Notes: generated from the sequence alone by a model not told the origin. Positions 1 through 8,786 are shown, numbered from the stretch's first letter. The stretch is DNA of 64,000 bases from Humidesulfovibrio sp. (GCA_031292175.1 JARLHQ010000003.1:62001-126000); one strand, 5' to 3'. Numbers and translations: made by a program.

Positions 1-121
1 AGGCCACGCGGTCAAGCTTCCAGTTCAGGCCTTTGATGTAGGAGTAAACCCGCCAAGCGAGCCCGCCCACGAACACCAGGAAGGTCAGCCAGAGAAGAGG
101 TCCGGTAATGATCTGATACAT
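1..121 (-). CDS. hmcE: HmcE, membrane subunit of the Hmc complex (5' part only)
   Basis: Only the first 40 codons are in the window; the gene runs off the left edge. The visible N-terminus (MYQIITGPLLWLTFLVFVGG) is one hydrophobic helix followed by a basic stretch, as expected for the nitrate-reductase-gamma-like HmcE subunit of the Desulfovibrio Hmc complex. The start lies 3 nt after the hmcD stop and the order hmcA-B-C-D-E is the known one, so the name rests mainly on synteny. It would be an inner-membrane subunit passing electrons between periplasmic cytochrome and cytoplasmic partners. In known operons hmcF and the rrf genes follow; they lie outside the window. Confidence 0.82.
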   Translation of the reverse strand, partial: MYQIITGPLLWLTFLVFVGGLAWRVYSYIKGLNWKLDRVA

Positions 122-124
122 GGC

Positions 125-280
125 TTACTCCTTGTCGTGCTCGGGAAACTTGTGAATTTCCTCGTCGCGCGAGGTCATGAAGGCCCAGAGGCCCCAAAAG
201 CCAAGCACAAACAGTCCCATCAGGATGTAGGTGATGCTTTTGGTGTGCAACATGAAATCGTGATAAACGTAGTATTCCAT
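125..280 (-). CDS. hmcD: HmcD, 51-aa single-helix membrane protein
   Basis: This gene is absent from the ORF track because it is short. It is read directly on the minus strand as MEYYVYHDFMLHTKS..., 51 residues with one membrane helix (about residues 17-35) and a charged C-terminus. A strong GGAGG ribosome binding site lies just before the ATG, and it sits 12 nt after hmcC and 3 nt before hmcE. Size, single helix and position fit HmcD, a tiny subunit of the Hmc complex whose own role is not established. Confidence 0.85.
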   Translation of the reverse strand: MEYYVYHDFMLHTKSITYILMGLFVLGFWGLWAFMTSRDEEIHKFPEHDKE

Positions 281-292
281 GATGGACCTCCT

Positions 293-1453
293 TTAGTGGG
301 CGTCCTTGTAATCGGGGTGCTCGAAGAAGATGGGCATGCGGCTGACGATGAAACGGTACACCGTCACGCCCACTGTCACCACGAAAATGGAGAGCATGAT
401 CTCCATGAAGCTCGGGAAGTAGCGCTGGCTCGCCGGAAGCTGCCAGTTGAACGCCACGACGGACACGTTAAGACGGTTCAGGATGATGCCGACCACGGTC
501 ATGGCCGCGGCCCACTTGATGAGCGGGATGTTCTTCTCGCGGGAGCCGATGGCGTACAGAAGGCTCGGCAGGGCCACGAAGCCCAGGACCTCGAGCAGCC
601 ACCAAGCGCCCCAGCCCGTGGCCAGGTAGTGCCAGTTGTTGTCGTAGGCCACGGCCACCAGCTTCACACAGAAGTAGGCGGCGAGCGAGATGGAGGCCCC
701 GCGCGCGAAACCCAGGATCACGCCGTCATGCTCGTCCTTGTGCGTCTGGTCCATCATGTGGTGCCAAGGCTTGTGGGCCAAGGTTCCCTCGAAGATGACC
801 ATGGACAGGCCGGCCGGGATGCTCGACACGAAGAAGAGGATCGCCAGATACGGACTGTACCAGAGCGGGTGAATCTTGGACGGCACGGCGATGTACAGCG
901 CGCCGAGCGAACTCTGGTGCAGGGTGGACAGGACGACGCCCATTACGGTGAGGGCGATCGTCAGCTTCGTGATCTTGTCGCGCAGGTTCTTCATGCCCAG
1001 CCACTCGAACATGGCGGGCGAGAACTCGATGGCCAGCACGGTGACGTACAGGAACACGCACAGGCCCACTTCATACAGGAACGACGTGGTGCCGGGCTGC
1101 ACGAAGATGGGGTACACCAGGCGGTAGGGACGGCCCACGTCGTAGTGCAGGGCGAAGACGACCAGGGCATAGCCCAGAAAGGCCGTCAGGATCGCCGGAC
1201 GCACCGCGGAGTGGTACTTCTTGAGCCCGAAGATGTAGCAGGCGGTGCTGGTGGTGTAGCCGCCGGCCGCCAGTGCAACGCCGCACAGGAGGTCGAAGCC
1301 GATCCAGATGCCCCAGGGGTTGTTCTGGTCCAGGTTGGTGACCGTGCCCAGGCCCTTGGTGAAGCGCAGGAACGTGATCACCAGGCCCATGGCCAGGATG
1401 ATCACGGTGATGATGTTCGCCGGGGTTATAAGAGACTTGTTTTCCGTGGACAT
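293..1453 (-). CDS. hmcC: HmcC, NrfD-type integral membrane subunit
   Basis: A 386-residue protein with roughly ten hydrophobic segments, typical of the NrfD/PsrC family that anchors multihaem cytochrome and ferredoxin subunits and exchanges electrons with the quinone pool or across the membrane. The length matches the HmcC subunit of Desulfovibrio (about 43 kDa). The ATG immediately follows the hmcB stop (TAAATG), with a G-rich Shine-Dalgarno inside the end of hmcB, so translation is probably coupled. Central member of hmcABCDE. Membrane topology comes from reading hydrophobicity by eye. Confidence 0.93.
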   Translation of the reverse strand: MSTENKSLITPANIITVIILAMGLVITFLRFTKGLGTVTNLDQNNPWGIWIGFDLLCGVALAAGGYTTSTACYIFGLKKYHSAVRPAILTAFLGYALVVFALHYDVGRPYRLVYPIFVQPGTTSFLYEVGLCVFLYVTVLAIEFSPAMFEWLGMKNLRDKITKLTIALTVMGVVLSTLHQSSLGALYIAVPSKIHPLWYSPYLAILFFVSSIPAGLSMVIFEGTLAHKPWHHMMDQTHKDEHDGVILGFARGASISLAAYFCVKLVAVAYDNNWHYLATGWGAWWLLEVLGFVALPSLLYAIGSREKNIPLIKWAAAMTVVGIILNRLNVSVVAFNWQLPASQRYFPSFMEIMLSIFVVTVGVTVYRFIVSRMPIFFEHPDYKDAH

Positions 1454-2515
1454 TTACGCCCCCTCCCCGTCGTTGTCGTCGGTGTCTTTTTTGGCGGCGG
1501 CCGCCTCTTCAAGGGCGCGCTTCACTTCGCGCTCGATGGCCTGGTTCTTGTCGCGTTCGGCATTCTCCATGGCCTTGGCGAGCTTGGCGTCGGCGTCGGC
1601 CTTGGTGGCGATCTTGGCGGCCTTCACAGCGGCCTTCTGTTCTTCCTCGGCCACCTTCTCCTTGCGCTTGTTGATGGCCCACACGCCGCCCAAGAGGGCC
1701 GGCCACAGGGCCGCAACCATGGGCACCACGGAAAGCGGCCCGGAGGTGATCTCCGGCACGCTCTTCTCGCCCAGGTCCTCGCGCAGGCCGATGTCCTTGA
1801 AGGGCGCGCCAGAGAGGTACAGCCAGTTCGTGCCGCCCATCTCCTTCTCGCCGTAGATGTGGTCCACGTAGCGGCCGGGGTTCTTCAGGATGCGCGCGCG
1901 GGCGATCTCGATCAGATCCGTACGCTTGCCGTAGACCAGAGCCTCCTTGGGGCAGGCGCCCACACAGCCAGGCATTGTCAGTTCGCCTTTCTGGATCTGG
2001 TCGTGGCACATGGTGCATTTCCGCACCCGGGGGGTGAGCGGATCATTATACTCATACGCCGGGATGCTGAACGGGCAGGCCACCATGCAGTAGCGGCAAC
2101 CCACGCAGACGGTCGGATCGTAGGTCACCGAGCCGTCAGGGTTCTTGGTGAAGGCCCGGACGAAGCAGACCGAGGCGCAGGCTGGCTCCATGCAGTGGTT
2201 GCACTGCGCCTTGCGGAACACCGTGCCCTTCTCGCCCTGATACTTGTTCACCACCGTGTAGGTCTTCTCGTCGGTGCGGCGCTCCTTGTTAAGGACGGTC
2301 AGGTCCTCAAAGGGCTTGTCCGGAGCCGGGAGCTTGTTGACCTTGTTGCAACCGGCCTCGCATTTCCGGCAGCCGATGCAGCGGCTGGCGTCGAAAAGGA
2401 CGCCCTTGGCCTCGGGATAACCATTGAAGGTATGCGTTGAGGCTTGCGCGTTCGTGCCCAGGGTGGCCGTGATCCCCGCGGCGCCCAGCAAGCCGAGAAA
2501 CTGTCTTCTCTTCAT
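1454..2515 (-). CDS. hmcB: HmcB, ferredoxin-like iron-sulfur subunit
   Basis: A 353-residue iron-sulfur protein. The start was moved 21 codons inward to [14 protein letters not shown], which has an AAGGAG site upstream and gives a twin-arginine-like leader. Four cysteine groups are visible ([35 protein letters not shown] and a CTMC...CVGAC pair), as in DmsB/HmcB-type proteins with several [4Fe-4S] clusters. After a membrane-type segment ([13 protein letters not shown]) the protein ends in a long Ala/Lys/Glu-rich helix, probably coiled coil, of more than 60 residues. It should relay electrons between the HmcA cytochrome and the membrane subunits. Confidence 0.93.
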   Translation of the reverse strand: MKRRQFLGLLGAAGITATLGTNAQASTHTFNGYPEAKGVLFDASRCIGCRKCEAGCNKVNKLPAPDKPFEDLTVLNKERRTDEKTYTVVNKYQGEKGTVFRKAQCNHCMEPACASVCFVRAFTKNPDGSVTYDPTVCVGCRYCMVACPFSIPAYEYNDPLTPRVRKCTMCHDQIQKGELTMPGCVGACPKEALVYGKRTDLIEIARARILKNPGRYVDHIYGEKEMGGTNWLYLSGAPFKDIGLREDLGEKSVPEITSGPLSVVPMVAALWPALLGGVWAINKRKEKVAEEEQKAAVKAAKIATKADADAKLAKAMENAERDKNQAIEREVKRALEEAAAAKKDTDDNDGEGA

Positions 2516-2546
2516 GGACGTGCTCCTTATTGTGCCGGGGTCCGGC

Positions 2547-4232
2547 CTACTTCTTCTTTTCCTTGTGACAGCCCACACAATCCGTGTTCAGGGGCTTCTT
2601 CAGGCCCATGGACTTGTGGCAGCTCATGCACTGGCCATGGTAGGCGGCCTTAAGCCCCGGACGGCCCGACGTGCTCGCGTCGAAGGGCTTGCCGTGGCAA
2701 TTCTCACAACGGGGCGGCTTCTTGGCGCCGGGCTGGCCATGGTGGTGGCAAGCCTGGCAGAGGGTGCCCGGGTCAGCATGGAACACGCCGGACATCTTGG
2801 AGTCCTTGAGGTTCTCCACGAGCTTCAAGATGATCTTGCGGTGGGGCATCTCGGCGCCCTCGTACTCGTTGGCCATGCCCTTGATGCTGACCTTCTCCGG
2901 AATGTCGTCGACATTGAAGATGTCGGCCTTCTCGGCGCGGTCCTTCAAAAGCGCGCTCGCGGCGGCGGTCTTTTCCTCAGGCTTCATGTTCCAGTAGGCG
3001 GGCATCTGGCCCTGTTCGGCCGGGACATTCAGCTTGCCCTGGATGTGGCACTTTTTGCACTCGTCCGCGGGCGGGGTCTTGCGGGCCTTGATCATGTCAT
3101 GGCAACCCGCGCATTTGGGCTCAGCCTTCTTCTGATTGTGGCAGCCGATGCAGCTCTGCTGCGCGGTGGCCTGGTGCATGGCCTGCTCAAGCCGCACGTA
3201 CCCGCCTTCCTTGGAGCCGGCGACGGTGTGGCACTTGTTGCAAGCCTGAAGGCCCTTGTGGTGACAGGTGCGGCAGGACTCCACGCTCTTTTCATGAAGC
3301 TTGTGGTTGAACACCGCCGGGCTCATGGCCTGGGGCTTCGCGTCCGCAACGGGCTTCTCGACGCTCATGAGCGTCAGGTCGGGCTGGTTGCGACGGATCA
3401 GGCGAGTGTCGTCCGGCACCTTGGCCATGGCCGCCTTGTTGTCCAGCGCAATCTTCTCCTGGCCCGCCTTGCTGTGGCAGCCGGCGCACTCCACGGGCCC
3501 GGTCTCCTTGACGCCCTTGAGGACCAGGGAACGGTGGCAATTCACACAGGCGGCGTGGGAGGCCTCGGACATGCTGCGCGTGTCCTTGGTGGGCTTCTCC
3601 AGGTGGCACACGCGGCAGGACTCTTCCTTGCCCTTGGCGTAGAAGGTCTTCTTCGTATCCTTATTGAACTCGTGGTGGCAGCGGTCGCAGTTGTCCTTGG
3701 CCACCTCGCCGTTTTCACCCTTCAGGCCGGAGGGAATCGCCTTGGCCTCAGAGTGACGGAAGTGCAGTGCGTTGGTAAAGCCAGCAGGCTGTCTGGCGGA
3801 CACGATCTGGCTCTTGGCGTCATGGCAGGAGCGGCAGTCGCCGTCGAGGGGGCCAGTCTTCTCCCCCTTCTTGGTCATGTCGGTGTGACACCCGATGCAA
3901 TTCTGGTGATAGACAGCCTTGGCCTCGGCCTTCGTGGTGTCCTTCTCGCGCTTGAACTTGATCACAAGCTGGCCGTCCTTCTCCAGGTGGCAGGCCTTGC
4001 AGTCCTTGCCAGCCTTCGCCAGGGCAGCCGTGTGCTTGTCGTGCAAGAACGTGACGGGCGGCAGCTCCAGCGCGCCCAGGGACTTCATGGTGTCGATCTG
4101 CACCACGTCCGCCCTGGCGGCTGCGTTTGCCTGCGCCTCCCCGACCCCCTGCGCCTCAAGGCTCAGGATCGAGACCACGGCCAGGACGAACAGGGTCCCG
4201 GCGCTCAGCAGCAGCACTCTTCCTTTTTCCAT
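2547..4232 (-). CDS. hmcA: HmcA, 16-haem high-molecular-weight cytochrome c
   Basis: 561 residues starting at [10 protein letters not shown], chosen because an AAGGA site precedes it and an N-terminal signal/anchor helix follows; the track start is 19 codons longer. I count sixteen CXXCH haem-binding motifs (CKACH, CIGCH, CRSCH, CDRCH, CRVCH, CVNCH and so on to CVGCH near the C-terminus), exactly the number known for HmcA of Desulfovibrio. The protein is periplasmic, receives electrons from hydrogenases/type I cytochrome c3 and passes them to the membrane-bound Hmc subunits. First gene of the operon; hmcB begins about 30 nt downstream. Confidence 0.95.
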   Translation of the reverse strand: MEKGRVLLLSAGTLFVLAVVSILSLEAQGVGEAQANAAARADVVQIDTMKSLGALELPPVTFLHDKHTAALAKAGKDCKACHLEKDGQLVIKFKREKDTTKAEAKAVYHQNCIGCHTDMTKKGEKTGPLDGDCRSCHDAKSQIVSARQPAGFTNALHFRHSEAKAIPSGLKGENGEVAKDNCDRCHHEFNKDTKKTFYAKGKEESCRVCHLEKPTKDTRSMSEASHAACVNCHRSLVLKGVKETGPVECAGCHSKAGQEKIALDNKAAMAKVPDDTRLIRRNQPDLTLMSVEKPVADAKPQAMSPAVFNHKLHEKSVESCRTCHHKGLQACNKCHTVAGSKEGGYVRLEQAMHQATAQQSCIGCHNQKKAEPKCAGCHDMIKARKTPPADECKKCHIQGKLNVPAEQGQMPAYWNMKPEEKTAAASALLKDRAEKADIFNVDDIPEKVSIKGMANEYEGAEMPHRKIILKLVENLKDSKMSGVFHADPGTLCQACHHHGQPGAKKPPRCENCHGKPFDASTSGRPGLKAAYHGQCMSCHKSMGLKKPLNTDCVGCHKEKKK

Positions 4233-4360
4233 GTTGTTGTTCCTTGCCTCGTACGTTTGAGAGGGTTGCCGTAACCTAATAAAACCCAAGACGCGCGCGA
4301 CCCGGAAAACCGGGCCGACGCGGCATTTCCGCCAGAAAAGTGGGAATATTGTCAGCCCCG

Positions 4361-4389
4361 TGACTAACCAATTCCATACTACCCGTCAA
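4361..4389 (-). promoter_or_regulatory. Possible sigma70-type promoter of the hmc operon
   Basis: On the minus strand TTGACG (4384-4389) is followed after 17 nt by TAGTCA (4361-4366), about 130 nt upstream of the hmcA start. The -35 box is good and the -10 box is weak. The surrounding DNA is clearly AT-richer than the genome. Prediction by eye only. Confidence 0.3.
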
Positions 4390-4526
4390 GGGATACTGCC
4401 TACATTTTGTATGAAATAAATATCCTGCACATCTGGCATGTTATGCAATTCAGCAGGGTTTTCGGTATTTCCGCGTCCTATTTCCCCCACTCGGAAGGTG
4501 ATTAGCGGCCCCCTCAAACCACCGCG

Positions 4527-4556
4527 TTGGACAAGCGCTCAACGATTGCGTATACC
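4527..4556 (+). promoter_or_regulatory. Possible sigma70-type promoter of hisI-hisG
   Basis: TTGGAC (4527-4532) and TATACC (4551-4556) are 18 nt apart and lie about 60 nt before the hisI ATG. A short CCCAC/GTGGG inverted repeat follows directly. The match is moderate and unverified. Confidence 0.4.
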
Positions 4557-4613
4557 CCACTCGCTGTGCGGTGGGCTTGTTCTGGCGCGCAGACGATTCT
4601 TCGTGAGGTTTTC

Positions 4614-4991
4614 ATGCTCCGACCGGATTTTGCAAAATGTGGCGGCCTAGTGCCGGTCATCGCCCAAGAGGCCGAGACCGGCGAGGTGCTCATGCTCGCC
4701 TACATGAACGAGGCGGCGTGGGACAAAACGCTTGAAACCGGCGAGGTCCATTACTTTAGCCGCAGCCGCAATACGCTGTGGCACAAGGGCGGCACCTCGG
4801 GCCACGTGCAGAAGGTCCATACCATCCGCCTGGACTGCGACGCCGACACGGTGCTGGTCCAGGTGACCCAATTGGGCGGGGCGGCTTGCCATACAGGCCG
4901 CAAAAGCTGTTTCTACCGCGAACTTGCCGGCGACACCGAGCGCGAGTGCTCGCCGATGGTATTTGACCCCAAGGAGGTCTACGGAAAATGA
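4614..4991 (+). CDS. hisI: Phosphoribosyl-AMP cyclohydrolase
   Basis: 125 residues, starting at [11 protein letters not shown] rather than at the track start 29 codons upstream. It catalyses opening of the purine ring of phosphoribosyl-AMP, the third step of histidine synthesis. Family signatures are clear: [29 protein letters not shown], a DCDAD metal-binding stretch and the conserved [11 protein letters not shown] near the end. There is no fused HisE domain, so phosphoribosyl-ATP pyrophosphatase must be encoded elsewhere. The stop overlaps the hisG start (ATGA), so the two are translationally coupled. Confidence 0.95.
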   Translation: MLRPDFAKCGGLVPVIAQEAETGEVLMLAYMNEAAWDKTLETGEVHYFSRSRNTLWHKGGTSGHVQKVHTIRLDCDADTVLVQVTQLGGAACHTGRKSCFYRELAGDTERECSPMVFDPKEVYGK

Positions 4992-5869
4992 GCGACTGCA
5001 AAAAACTGAAGCTGGGCATCCCCAAAGGCTCCCTCCAGGACGCCACCATCAAGCTTTTCGAAAAGAGCGGCTGGAAGATCCGTCTGCACTCCCGCAACTA
5101 TTTCCCGGAGATCGACGACGACGACATCTCCTGCAGCATGTGCCGCGCCCAGGAAATGAGCATCTACGTGGAGCAGGGCACCCTTGACGTGGGCCTGACC
5201 GGCAAGGACTGGATCCTGGAGAACAACTCCGATGTGGTCGTGGTCTCCGACCTGGTCTACTCCAAGGTGAGCAACCGGCCTGCGCGCTGGGTGCTGGCCG
5301 TGGCCGGCGACGCCCCCTACTCCAAGCCCGAAGACCTGGCGGGCAAAAAGATTGCCACCGAGTTGGTGAACTTCACCAAGAACTACTTCGCCGAGCGCGA
5401 CATCCCGGTGGAAGTGGCTTTCTCCTGGGGAGCAACCGAGGCCAAGGTGGTCGAGGGCCTGTGCGACGCCATCGTGGAGGTCACGGAGACCGGCACCACC
5501 ATCCGCGCGCACGGCCTGAAGATCATCAAGGACCTGCTGTTGACCAACACCCGGCTCATCGCCAACAAAAAATCTTGGGAAGACCCTTTCAAGCGCGCCA
5601 AGATCGAGAAGATGAACATGCTGCTGCAGGGCGCCCTCAAGGCCGAGCGCATGGTGGGCCTCAAGATGAACATGCCCAAAGCCAAGATGGACGAGGCGGG
5701 CAAGGTGCTGCCGAGCCTCACCTCGCCAACGGTGAGCGCCCTTTCCGACCCCGCCTGGCTGTCGGTGGAAATCGTCGTTGAGGAATGCGTCGTGCGCGAC
5801 CTGATCCCCGAGCTCAAAGCCCTGGGCGCCGAGGGCATCATCGAATACCCGCTGAACAAGGTCATCTAG
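4988..5869 (+). CDS. hisG: ATP phosphoribosyltransferase (long form)
   Basis: 293 residues, the length of the long HisG form that carries its own C-terminal ACT-like regulatory domain and does not need HisZ. It catalyses the first, committed step of histidine synthesis (ATP plus PRPP). Visible features are the N-terminal [10 protein letters not shown], the [10 protein letters not shown] stretch, the PRPP-binding region around [16 protein letters not shown], and a C-terminal domain (about 215-293) ending [10 protein letters not shown]-like. Feedback inhibition by histidine through that domain is the family norm. It overlaps hisI by 4 nt and is followed by a strong terminator. Confidence 0.97.
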   Translation: MSDCKKLKLGIPKGSLQDATIKLFEKSGWKIRLHSRNYFPEIDDDDISCSMCRAQEMSIYVEQGTLDVGLTGKDWILENNSDVVVVSDLVYSKVSNRPARWVLAVAGDAPYSKPEDLAGKKIATELVNFTKNYFAERDIPVEVAFSWGATEAKVVEGLCDAIVEVTETGTTIRAHGLKIIKDLLLTNTRLIANKKSWEDPFKRAKIEKMNMLLQGALKAERMVGLKMNMPKAKMDEAGKVLPSLTSPTVSALSDPAWLSVEIVVEECVVRDLIPELKALGAEGIIEYPLNKVI

Positions 5870-5874
5870 CAAAC

Positions 5875-5914
5875 AAGAAGGGGCGCCCGCGCAAGTGGGA
5901 CGCCCCTTCTTTTT
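5875..5914 (+). terminator. Rho-independent terminator after hisG
   Basis: AAGAAGGGGCG (5875-5885) pairs with CGCCCCTTCTT (5901-5911) in an 11-bp stem that can be extended inward by CCC/GGG around a bulged A. A T-rich run follows. It ends 45 nt after the hisG stop. Confidence 0.9.
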
Positions 5915-5946
5915 CTTTCCTCAAGTCTGCACCGGAGGATGACGCC

Positions 5947-6153
5947 ATGTTTTCCAGAGCCGCTCTTTTCGCCGTGGCGCTGGTGCTCCTGGGCTACCGC
6001 TGGGGTAAGGGCAAGGCCACTCCCAAGCCGCCGTCCCAGGTTGTGCTGCAGCCCGCGCCTCCGCCCAAAGCCTCCTGGCTCTCGGTCCGCGTCCTGCTCA
6101 TCATCGTCATCATCCTGCTGTGCATCGCCATCTTGACGAGCCTGCAGCGCTAG
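5947..6153 (+). CDS. Small two-helix membrane protein, unknown function
   Basis: 68 residues starting at MFSRAALFAVALV, chosen because GGAGGATG precedes it; the track ORF begins far upstream inside hisG. It has an N-terminal hydrophobic segment, a Pro/Lys-rich middle and a very hydrophobic C-terminal helix (VLLIIVIILLCIAIL). I do not recognise a family. It overlaps the convergent next gene by 4 nt at the stop codons. It lies behind the hisG terminator, so it probably has its own promoter. Confidence 0.65.
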   Translation: MFSRAALFAVALVLLGYRWGKGKATPKPPSQVVLQPAPPPKASWLSVRVLLIIVIILLCIAILTSLQR

Positions 6154-6500
6154 GACTCCACGCCCGCAAGCTCGCTCAATTTTTTCGCCACCACGTTCAG
6201 CCGGATGCCGTTGGCCTCGATGATGGTGCCCGTGGCCCGAAAGCCATCCTCCGTCACCACGGTGACCTCAAGCTCCAGTTTTACGGCCGAACGCGGTCCG
6301 AAGGACGGGTACTTCTCCCCGTGCAGGTGACAGGCCTCCACCAGCAGCAACAGGCGCAAGTCCTCGCCCTCCTCCTGCCGCCCCCGGAGCACGTGGTTCT
6401 CATTGGCCCCATGCACGCCGCAGGCGTCGAACACGACGATGGCCTCGCCCATGGTGGCCAGGCTGGATTGAAAGACCACAAGATACACTCCGTTCAACAT
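6150..6500 (-). CDS. Conserved-looking hypothetical protein, 116 aa
   Basis: The start was set at MLNGVYLVVFQSS, which is preceded by AAGGAG; the track start is 17 codons earlier and lacks a site. No signal peptide or membrane helix is visible. The chain alternates short hydrophobic strands (VYLVVFQ, EAIVVFDACG, VKLELEVTVV) and looks like a small cytoplasmic beta-rich domain. I do not recognise the family. It is convergent with the small membrane protein. Confidence 0.65.
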   Translation of the reverse strand: MLNGVYLVVFQSSLATMGEAIVVFDACGVHGANENHVLRGRQEEGEDLRLLLLVEACHLHGEKYPSFGPRSAVKLELEVTVVTEDGFRATGTIIEANGIRLNVVAKKLSELAGVES

Positions 6501-6615
6501 GGATGGCTCCTTGCACAAAGGACTACCCTGAAATGTACACAGAAATTCCACAGAAGAAAAGGCTCGGAAGCGTCTATTTCCAGCCCCGTTGAAATCGCCT
6601 TCCAGCTACGGAAAA

Positions 6616-6643
6616 GGGCCGGAGTGTTTCTCCGGCCCTCTTT
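6616..6643 (-). terminator. Hairpin terminator for the DUF2087 gene
   Basis: GGGCCGGAG (6616-6624) and CTCCGGCCC (6630-6638) form a 9-bp stem with a TGTTT loop. On the minus strand the stem is followed by TTTTCC, which fits a terminator for the gene ending at 6659. The plus side also carries a short TCTTTGTT run. Confidence 0.75.
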
Positions 6644-6658
6644 GTTCTGACAAAAGGC

Positions 6659-7210
6659 TCAGACGGTGCGCTGGCGCAGCAGTTCCAGCAGCGCCAGGGC
6701 TTCCGCCGAGGGCTGGGCCTCCACCCGTCGGTACTCACTGCCGTCCGGGGTGCGCGTCATGAGCCCACAATCGCACAGGCCGCGCCGCAGCAGCGGGTGG
6801 TCGCCAAAGGTATGCGTGGCGTTCAGCACGACCGTGAGCTCTTGCTCGGTGAATACGCGCCGCGCGGGCACGCGGGACCACACCACCCACAGACAGACGG
6901 ATTCCAGACCCCGGCGCGATGGCCAGCGCGCCAACCGCCCCTCGCCGTCAAAGAGCCGCAGCAGGCGGCGCAAACGGTTCGCGTCCACGGGCGGCGGCGC
7001 GGGCTTGGACTCGGCCAGGCGTGCCAGGGCTTCGCGCTGGGCGCGCAGGTGCTGGAAGTTGCGAAAACCGGAGGACCGCGCCAGCATGTTCAACAGTTGC
7101 AAGTGGCCTGGGGTGCGCACGTGGTCGGGCAACTGGCCGGACAATTCTCTGGAGAGTGCGCGGGCGAAGACGGAGATATCCTCCGCATGCAGGGGCAGGG
7201 GCGTTTTCAT
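6659..7210 (-). CDS. DUF2087-domain protein, possible regulator
   Basis: 183 residues. The C-terminal part (about residues 75-165) reads as a DUF2087 domain: a hydrophobic LRRLLRLFDGEGRLARWP start, a region rich in R and V, NATHTFGDHPLLRRGLCDCG, then a GSEYRR end. DUF2087 is often attached to ArsR or MarR-like helix-turn-helix domains, but the first 75 residues (HLQLLNMLARSSGFRNFQHL) look like a short helical adaptor rather than a clear HTH, so DNA binding is only possible. It is monocistronic, with the structured region upstream acting as its leader if transcribed that far. Confidence 0.75.
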   Translation of the reverse strand: MKTPLPLHAEDISVFARALSRELSGQLPDHVRTPGHLQLLNMLARSSGFRNFQHLRAQREALARLAESKPAPPPVDANRLRRLLRLFDGEGRLARWPSRRGLESVCLWVVWSRVPARRVFTEQELTVVLNATHTFGDHPLLRRGLCDCGLMTRTPDGSEYRRVEAQPSAEALALLELLRQRTV

Positions 7211-7239
7211 GGCAAAAACCTCACAGGCGGGCCTCTCCC

Positions 7240-7415
7240 TATGGAGGGAGCGCCGGTGGTCGCCGACTTCCGGCTCGGCACGCGGATGAGGTGTCGAGGG
7301 GATGGATGCTGTGCGGCAGGTTTAGCTCCCCGGAAGCGGGGCGGCGACGCCTTGGTGAACTGCCGACCAAGGGTGTTTCTAACGCAAGCCGCAACGGGGC
7401 GCAAGGCCCCGGAGG
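7240..7415. ncRNA. Candidate structured RNA (6S-like or leader); strand unknown
   Basis: The 230-nt gap between pgeF and the DUF2087 gene has dense complementary pairing. GTCGCCG-A-CTTCCGG (7259-7273) pairs with CCGGAAG-CGGGG-CGGCGAC (7330-7348) and encloses CTCGGCAC/GTGTCGAG (7274-7281/7291-7298). Downstream are CCTTGGT/ACCAAGG (7350-7356/7366-7372) and CGGGGC/GCCCCG (7395-7400/7406-7411). One long interrupted hairpin plus a 3' side hairpin resembles 6S RNA, and the 6S gene lies next to the 5-FTHF cyclo-ligase gene in many Proteobacteria; here that gene is two positions away. I found no conserved riboswitch core. It could equally be the minus-strand leader of the DUF2087 gene. Confidence 0.35.
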
Positions 7416-7440
7416 CACGCGCCCAGCGGCAGCCCCCTGG

Positions 7441-8199
7441 TTAGTCCCGCCAGATGAGCGCCATCATGCGGCCCGTGGCTCCCCCGGTCGTCCGGGCGGC
7501 GCGGTAGGAAAAGTAATCCTCCGGGTGCGACTGCGTACACTGGTCGAGGCCAAAGACACGCGCAGGCTCAAGCCCGGCGGCCTCCAGCTGGTGGCGGGTC
7601 AGCCGCCAAAGGTCCACGGTTTCGGCCTTGCGGTCGAAGAAGGGCATGAATTGCTCGCCAAACTCGGACGCGAAATTCATGAACTGCGCGCGGGCCGGGC
7701 CAAGGCTGGGGCCGCGCACGGCATAAAGTTCGTGCGGACGGCAGCCATAGAACCCGCACAGCCGCTCGACTGCGCCGCCTGGCAGGTTCAACACATTGCC
7801 GCGCCAGCCCACGTGCAGCGCGGCCACAAAACGTCCGGTCTCGTGCGCCAGCAGCACGGGCTGACAGTCCGCCGTCTTGATGACGAGCGCCAATCCGGGC
7901 CTGGAGGTGGCCTGGGCATCGCCCTCCAGGGTCGCGGGCATATCAAGCGGCGTGGGCGCGGGCTCCATGTGCAACAGGTCGCCATGCACCTGCTTGAGCT
8001 CGCACCAATCCCCGAGACCAAGCTGCCCGGCCAGGGCGCGGCGGTTCTCGACCACGCGCGCGCAATCATCGCCCACGTCGAAGGACAGGTTGGCCCCGTC
8101 AAAGGGCGGCAAGCTCACGCCGCCTTGTCGGGTGGTGAAGACGCAGGACACCCCGGCCAGGCCGGGGAAACGGAAGGACGTGAGCCCTAGCGGAACCAT
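7441..8199 (-). CDS. pgeF: Peptidoglycan editing factor / YfiH-LACC1 family protein
   Basis: 252 residues from the first ATG (MVPLGLTSF); the track start is a GTG 7 codons earlier. It belongs to the YfiH/PgeF (COG1496, multicopper-polyphenol-oxidase-like) family, shown by FTTRQGGVS, KTADCQPVLL with the metal-ligand Cys, HVGWRGNVL and the closing HPEDYFSYR. Members remove mis-incorporated L-serine from peptidoglycan precursors in E. coli and act on purine nucleosides in other species, so the precise substrate here is open. Its start overlaps the end of the 5-FTHF cyclo-ligase gene by 13 nt, so the two are co-translated. Confidence 0.9.
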   Translation of the reverse strand: MVPLGLTSFRFPGLAGVSCVFTTRQGGVSLPPFDGANLSFDVGDDCARVVENRRALAGQLGLGDWCELKQVHGDLLHMEPAPTPLDMPATLEGDAQATSRPGLALVIKTADCQPVLLAHETGRFVAALHVGWRGNVLNLPGGAVERLCGFYGCRPHELYAVRGPSLGPARAQFMNFASEFGEQFMPFFDRKAETVDLWRLTRHQLEAAGLEPARVFGLDQCTQSHPEDYFSYRAARTTGGATGRMMALIWRD

Positions 8200-8786
8200 T
8201 TCAGCTCGCGCTCGGTGCACACACCCTGCACGGGCTCGTCCCAGGCATTGGTGGGCAGCACGGGCAAGCGCTGGAAATCATAGCACAGGCCGATGGTCAT
8301 GGCCCCGTCCATCTCCGGCTTGGCCAGCAGACGGTCATAATAGCCGCCGCCAAAGCCCAGGCGATAGCCGTGGGCGTCGAAGGCCACGGCGGGAACAAGC
8401 ACCAGGTCGGGCACAAAAGGCTCACCGGAGTCCTCGCGCGTGGCGCAGCAGGGCGCGGGCTCCATGATGTTGAAGGAGCCCTCGGTGAGTTCCTCCTCGC
8501 AGGCGCAGGAGCAAAGGTCCATGAAGCCCGGCTGCTCCGGCCGACAGCGCGGCAGAAGGGCGATGGCCCCGCGCTCCCACAGTTCCGTCAGCAACGGGCG
8601 GGTGTCGATTTCATTCTTGATGGGCCAGTACAAAAGCACGGACCAGGCGTTCTTCCACTCGGCCAGGGAACGGATGCGTTCAGCCACGGCCAGACTGGCT
8701 TTTTGCACCTCTGCCGGAGAAAGCGCCATGCGCCGTTCCACCAGCGCTTTGCGCAACTTGTCCTTTTCCAGACTCGCTTCGTTCAT
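8187..8786 (-). CDS. 5-formyltetrahydrofolate cyclo-ligase
   Basis: 199 residues, normal length for this family (YgfA/MTHFS). It converts 5-formyl-THF to 5,10-methenyl-THF using ATP. The signature LGFGGGYYDR is present near residue 155, preceded by PDLVLVPAVAFD, and the N-terminal KDKLRKALVERR supplies the basic ATP-phosphate region. In many bacteria the gene is next to 6S RNA, which is why the structured region two positions downstream is of interest. Start ATG with a G-rich site just upstream; divergent from the metallophosphatase. Confidence 0.93.
   Translation of the reverse strand: MNEASLEKDKLRKALVERRMALSPAEVQKASLAVAERIRSLAEWKNAWSVLLYWPIKNEIDTRPLLTELWERGAIALLPRCRPEQPGFMDLCSCACEEELTEGSFNIMEPAPCCATREDSGEPFVPDLVLVPAVAFDAHGYRLGFGGGYYDRLLAKPEMDGAMTIGLCYDFQRLPVLPTNAWDEPVQGVCTERELKWFR

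Larger units (their letters stand above)
4233..4613. other. Divergent intergenic region between hmcA and hisI
   Basis: This 381-nt gap separates the divergently transcribed hmc and his genes and contains the two promoter candidates listed separately. It is AT-rich around 4390-4450 (for example TTTTGTATGAAATAAATATCC). I see no open reading frame worth calling and no repeat. Confidence 0.6.

Noticed and set aside
137-4274. Long plus-strand ORFs 137..2440 and 2424..4274 opposite the hmc genes
   Set aside because: They are antisense shadows in GC-rich DNA. Their His/Gly/Ala/Val-rich composition and lack of motifs contrast with the haem and iron-sulfur motifs of the minus strand.
7381-7412. Resemblance to a c-di-GMP riboswitch core (ACGCAAGCCGC)
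   Set aside because: The conserved GNRA/receptor elements and the GCAAA-type block are not in the right order or spacing.
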